This document shows, in pieces, positions 5,748-8,833 of a DNA stretch of 8,833 nt; the stretch's first letter is position 1, and each line of letters begins with the position of its first letter. Source of the stretch: Patescibacteria group bacterium (GTDB lineage: Bacteria; Patescibacteriota; Patescibacteriia; UBA1558; S5-K13); contig JAQVMR010000039.1 in NCBI GenBank assembly GCA_028703545.1, positions 1 through 8,833 on the forward strand, read 5' to 3'. The notes beneath the pieces are model-generated. The model had not been told where the DNA came from and made no database searches. It saw only the letters and a list, made by a program, of their open reading frames with translations. Both the position numbers and the translations under genes were made by a program.

Positions 5748-6238
5748 TAGTAAGATACCCAAATAAAATCCTCCGGACAAAACTTGATGAAGTTTCTAAT
5801 TTTTCGTCTCCTGAGTTAAAATCAATAATCAAACAAATGACGAGCGATATGATTAAATACGACGGAATTGGAATTGCCGCAAATCAAATTGGAGTAAATA
5901 AAAAAATATTAGTTATAAATACTGAAGAGGGTCCAAAAGAATTTATTAACGCTAAAATTGTAAAAAAATCTTTAATAAAATCAAAATCTGACGAGGGTTG
6001 TTTGTCTTTTCCTGGAATAAATGGCAAAGCAAAAAGACACAAAACAATTACAGTTGAATATGATGATTTTAATGGCGGGAAAAAACAAATATGCGTGTCG
6101 GGATTATATTCATTTGTTTTTCAACATGAAATAGATCATACAAATGGAGTAATTTTTACTGATAGATTATATAAATTCACAGAGGGCAAAAAATTATTTA
6201 AAGAATTGCAGAAAAATGCAAAACCAGATGAAAAATAA
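5744..6238 (+). CDS. def: Peptide deformylase
   Basis: Removes the formyl group from the N-terminal methionine of new proteins as they leave the ribosome. It is a metalloenzyme, usually Fe2+. At 164 residues it is normal size. All three motifs are complete: GIGIAANQIG (41-50), EGCLS (84-88, metal ligand Cys86) and QHEIDHTNGVIF (127-138, ligands His128 and His132, catalytic Glu129). The usual Leu after the second His is Thr (HTNGV), a mild change. The ATG overlaps the priA TGA in an ATGA junction and there is no Shine-Dalgarno sequence, so translation is probably coupled to priA. It overlaps fmt downstream. priA-def-fmt is a widespread bacterial gene order that supports the assignment. Confidence 0.97.
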   Translation: MIVRYPNKILRTKLDEVSNFSSPELKSIIKQMTSDMIKYDGIGIAANQIGVNKKILVINTEEGPKEFINAKIVKKSLIKSKSDEGCLSFPGINGKAKRHKTITVEYDDFNGGKKQICVSGLYSFVFQHEIDHTNGVIFTDRLYKFTEGKKLFKELQKNAKPDEK

Positions 6239-7148
6239 TATAATATTTTTTGGTTCAGATATAAATGCAAAAAATTTACTAGAAAAATTAGTAAATTCTC
6301 ATTTTCATATTTCACTAGTTATTACAAAATCAGAGAAAAAAACAGGACGAGAGAAAAAACAAAATCCTGTTAAAATTTTTTGTGTAGAAAAAAACATAGA
6401 CTTTTTAGAAGGCGATAGTGTTGATAAAAAAGAAATCGAAATTATAAAATCCAAAAATCCTGACACGGGAATTCTTCTGGCTTACGGTGCATTGGTTTCA
6501 CAAAATGTAATCGATATTTTTCCATTTGGAATATTAAATATTCATCCATCAATGCTCCCAAAATATCGTGGTTCCTCTCCCGTACAAACCGCGCTTCTAA
6601 ATGGAGACATAGAAACTGGGGTAAGTATAATGCTACTGTCAAAAAAAATGGACGCTGGTCCAATAATAGTTCAGCAAAAATTAAAAATAGAAAAATCTGA
6701 TAATTACTCTACTCTATCGGAAAAGTTATTTAATATAGGAATCAAATTGTTATTAGAAAATTTGGAAAAATATTTACAAAAACAAATAATTCCAAAGGAA
6801 CAAGATGAATCACTTAAAACAATTACAAAAATGATTGAAAAATCAGATGGACTTATAAATTTTAATGATAGTGCAAAAAATATATATAACAAAATTCGTG
6901 CTTTTGAAATTTGGCCAGGAGCTTATACAAAATTCAATGGAAAAATTTTAAAAATTATTGAAGCTGATTACATAGAAAAAATTACAGAAAATAAAATTGG
7001 AAAAGTATTTACTGAAGATGGTAATGTTTTTGTGACATGCAAAGATTCAATTCTTCAATTAAAAAAAGTACAACTTGAAGGCAAATCAAGTTGTGACATA
7101 AAATCTTTTATAAATGGTTATAAAAATTTTGTGGGTTCTATATTGTAA
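6228..7148 (+). CDS. fmt: Methionyl-tRNA formyltransferase
   Basis: Transfers formyl from 10-formyl-tetrahydrofolate to Met-tRNA-fMet so that translation can begin. It acts in the same cycle as Def, encoded just upstream. From ATG 6228 it is 306 residues, normal for the family. The Rossmann-type domain starts MKNNIIFFGS and contains NIHPSMLPKYRG (104-115) with catalytic Asn104 and His106, and MDAGPII (141-147) with catalytic Asp142. The C-terminal tRNA-binding OB-like domain begins around 205 (KSDGLINF...IRAFEIWPGAY). ATG 6228 is preferred because the FFG strand of the family normally starts within a few residues of the N-terminus. An ATG at 6216 would add MQNQ and cannot be excluded. With 6228 the gene overlaps def by 11 bases. 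It converges on the glycosyltransferase gene with only 25 bases between stops. Confidence 0.96.
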   Translation: MKNNIIFFGSDINAKNLLEKLVNSHFHISLVITKSEKKTGREKKQNPVKIFCVEKNIDFLEGDSVDKKEIEIIKSKNPDTGILLAYGALVSQNVIDIFPFGILNIHPSMLPKYRGSSPVQTALLNGDIETGVSIMLLSKKMDAGPIIVQQKLKIEKSDNYSTLSEKLFNIGIKLLLENLEKYLQKQIIPKEQDESLKTITKMIEKSDGLINFNDSAKNIYNKIRAFEIWPGAYTKFNGKILKIIEADYIEKITENKIGKVFTEDGNVFVTCKDSILQLKKVQLEGKSSCDIKSFINGYKNFVGSIL

Positions 7149-7173
7149 AAATATAAAATAAACGAGACGCTAT

Positions 7174-8694
7174 TTATGTCTTTTTTGTTACCTGAAATCC
7201 CAATCTATATTTACCACCAATCATAAGTCTTGTTTGTGCTTCAAGTGCTGGAATGGAACCAAAAAATATCATTGTAAATGGAAATAAAACCCACTGAGCA
7301 AACATAACTAAATAAATAAATGGAGAAATATTTTTTGGTTTTTTTGGTAATAAGAAAAAATTTAAAAATGCAACTGCAAATATTCCGACGAGTCCAAAAT
7401 TCATAATACGCTCTAATAAAATTGGTGCATTATGAATCATTACATTATAGTGTATTGTTTTATCTGCAATAAAAATTGGTAATCTTCCCATTATAAGAAT
7501 CAAGAGTGGAAGAGTTGCCCAGCTATATGTCCCCTCTGCCTGATTAAAAAGATATTTAAATTTCTGCGCAAATGGAATTTTTTTATTTGGCACAAGTTTT
7601 TTCATCATCCATGGAAAATGCTCGACTCCCCAACCCCAACGTCTAATTTGGATATACTGATTTTTTAATGATTCAAAAAAACCCCCAACATCAACTGTTT
7701 GCATTGAAACTGGTGTATAAATTGGTCTAACCCTATAATTACCATTAAAATAATTTAAACAATGCAAAAATATACGGGTGTCTTCTGTTACGATATCTCT
7801 TGGGTGAAATCCCACCTCAACAAGAGCTTTAAAACTCATACTATGAGATGAAAAAGTAAACAATCTTTCGGCTCTTGATAAATCAGTTAAAAGCCAATAT
7901 GTTGTTGAGTGAGCAACTACCCTTATAATGGGATTTGATTTCCAAACATTATTATTAAATAAAACTAGTGGTTGATAACTATATCTTTCTGGATTTCCAC
8001 ATGTTAAATATTCATAAGTTAAACAATTAAAATAATTTGAATCTGGCCAAGTTTCTATATCAAACATTGAAATAATAACTTTGGAAATATCTATATTGTT
8101 TTCTAAAAAATATTTATACATTTGTGTTCCTATGTGATACATGTTTGATCCTTTTCCTGGAATTTCTCCGGAAACGCCTCTTGGATGAACACTTATAACA
8201 ATATCTTTAAATTTTCCATAAAACTCTGATTTAATTTGATTTGCTATGTTTAAAAAATTTTCCCTATCTCCTTCTTCTCCACCAAGAGCTATAATCATTT
8301 TATCTTTTGGATATTCACAATCCATTAATTTATCAAATGTTTCTTTCACTACTTTATATGGTTCTTTGTATGTTGGCAGGGCTACAAGATGAATATAGTC
8401 CTCCCAATTATTACAATTTAATCTTTTTGATTTCCAATCAACTTTCTTTGCTTTCATGTATTTCATCCATGATCCAACTAAAAATATAAAAAGATACCAA
8501 ATTCTTATAACCCAATAAACATCTAAAACTATGATAAAATAAATCCCCCATAAAGGTTTAATGAGAGAAATTAGGACACAAAAAATTAAAGTAAACCAGG
8601 CCATAAAACCTGGAAATATTTCATAAATTCTAAACTGTATATAATCCTGTTTTTCTTCTTTTAATTTTAAAAATTTAAGTAGCGCTTTTATCAT
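7174..8694 (-). CDS. Membrane-bound family 2 glycosyltransferase
   Basis: Probably transfers sugar from a nucleotide-sugar to a cell-surface polysaccharide or lipid carrier; the substrate cannot be told. The protein is 506 residues. Two N-terminal membrane segments (~28-45, ~48-72) precede a cytosolic GT-A domain. Its motifs are ALPTYKEP (105-112), KGSN (181-184), FDIETWPD (211-218, the metal-binding DxD position, here Asp-Ile-Glu), TED (303-305) and QIRRWGWGV (349-357). The ED and QxxRW pair is that of processive, cellulose/hyaluronan synthase-like GT2 enzymes. Three further membrane segments follow (~394-411, ~433-449, ~459-479). ATG 8694 is the only start found; no Shine-Dalgarno sequence is present. 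It is divergent from the membrane-protein gene at 8766. The family is firm; the processive character is inference. Confidence 0.9.
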   Translation of the reverse strand: MIKALLKFLKLKEEKQDYIQFRIYEIFPGFMAWFTLIFCVLISLIKPLWGIYFIIVLDVYWVIRIWYLFIFLVGSWMKYMKAKKVDWKSKRLNCNNWEDYIHLVALPTYKEPYKVVKETFDKLMDCEYPKDKMIIALGGEEGDRENFLNIANQIKSEFYGKFKDIVISVHPRGVSGEIPGKGSNMYHIGTQMYKYFLENNIDISKVIISMFDIETWPDSNYFNCLTYEYLTCGNPERYSYQPLVLFNNNVWKSNPIIRVVAHSTTYWLLTDLSRAERLFTFSSHSMSFKALVEVGFHPRDIVTEDTRIFLHCLNYFNGNYRVRPIYTPVSMQTVDVGGFFESLKNQYIQIRRWGWGVEHFPWMMKKLVPNKKIPFAQKFKYLFNQAEGTYSWATLPLLILIMGRLPIFIADKTIHYNVMIHNAPILLERIMNFGLVGIFAVAFLNFFLLPKKPKNISPFIYLVMFAQWVLFPFTMIFFGSIPALEAQTRLMIGGKYRLGFQVTKKT

Positions 8695-8699
8695 AAAAA

Positions 8700-8728
8700 T
8701 TGTAAAATTAATATATAACTAATATAAT
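8700..8728 (+). promoter_or_regulatory. Possible promoter for the rightward 8766 gene
   Basis: TTGTAA (8700-8705), a 17-base spacer and TATAAT (8723-8728); transcription would begin near 8735. The -10 lies in a perfect palindrome, TATAATTATA (8723-8732), which also gives TATAAT on the minus strand (8732-8727) facing the glycosyltransferase. The minus side lacks a good -35: TTGATT is only 12 bases away. Confidence 0.45.
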
Positions 8729-8765
8729 TATACTATCTATTTTAAATCAAAAAATCATCCCTTAG

Positions 8766-8833
8766 ATGAAAAAAATACTACCCATAGTTATACTTATACT
8801 CCTTCTTATAGTGCTAAGAATTCCTTTTGTAAC
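8766..8833 (+). CDS. Start of a membrane or exported protein (cut by right edge)
   Basis: Only 22 complete codons are visible: MKKILPIVILILLLIVLRIP and then FV. Two lysines followed by a long Ile/Leu/Val run give a signal anchor or signal peptide. The possible promoter at 8700-8728 precedes it; no Shine-Dalgarno sequence is seen. Divergence from a glycosyltransferase suggests, weakly, an envelope function. The family cannot be named from this fragment. Confidence 0.6.
   Translation, partial: MKKILPIVILILLLIVLRIPFV

Noticed and set aside
7149..7173. Bidirectional terminator between fmt and the glycosyltransferase
   Set aside because: Only a weak AAATA/TATTT pairing is visible, with no GC-rich stem, so I do not list it.

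Overview
The window is about 8.8 kb of very AT-rich bacterial DNA. It looks like a member of the Candidate Phyla Radiation (Patescibacteria); this is inference. The support is the low GC, short gaps or overlaps between genes, near-absence of Shine-Dalgarno sequences, a LysRS ending of a type I associate with this group, a degenerate PriA, and short GC-rich palindromic repeats scattered between (and once inside) genes. TGA works as a stop at two well-supported genes, so the UGA=Gly code of Gracilibacteria/SR1 is unlikely.

Left part (1-3115, all minus strand, read right to left): lysS (class II lysyl-tRNA synthetase), a lipoprotein cyclophilin-type peptidyl-prolyl isomerase, and the first half of serS, which runs off the left edge. 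The two gaps in this row are filled by two copies of one roughly 150 bp intergenic repeat. Each copy has exact 13-bp AT-rich inverted arms and a GC-richer double-hairpin core. The flanks of the two copies share orientation, but the cores appear inverted relative to each other.

Middle (3118-3840): a self-contained one-gene cassette on the plus strand. It has a near-consensus promoter (TTGACA-17-TATAAT-like), the only strong Shine-Dalgarno sequence (GGAGG) I found at a gene start, a 152-residue protein that probably has an FcoT-like hotdog thioesterase fold, and a textbook terminator with a UUCG loop overlapping the stop codon. Blocks of the palindrome CAACCTCGCAGGTTG lie on both sides. The gene is clearly richer in GC than its neighbours. 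This is the most unusual part of the window.

Right-centre (3876-7148, plus strand): a tight priA-def-fmt operon. Def removes the N-terminal formyl group from new proteins and Fmt adds formyl to initiator Met-tRNA, so these two act at the start and end of one pathway. PriA normally restarts replication, but this copy has lost the Walker A, helicase motif III and arginine-finger residues while keeping all eight zinc-binding cysteines, so it is probably a pseudo-helicase.

Right end (7174-8833): a membrane-bound family 2 glycosyltransferase on the minus strand, converging on fmt, and divergently the first 22 codons of a membrane or exported protein. They share a short region in which a perfect palindrome, TATAATTATA, gives a -10 box on both strands.
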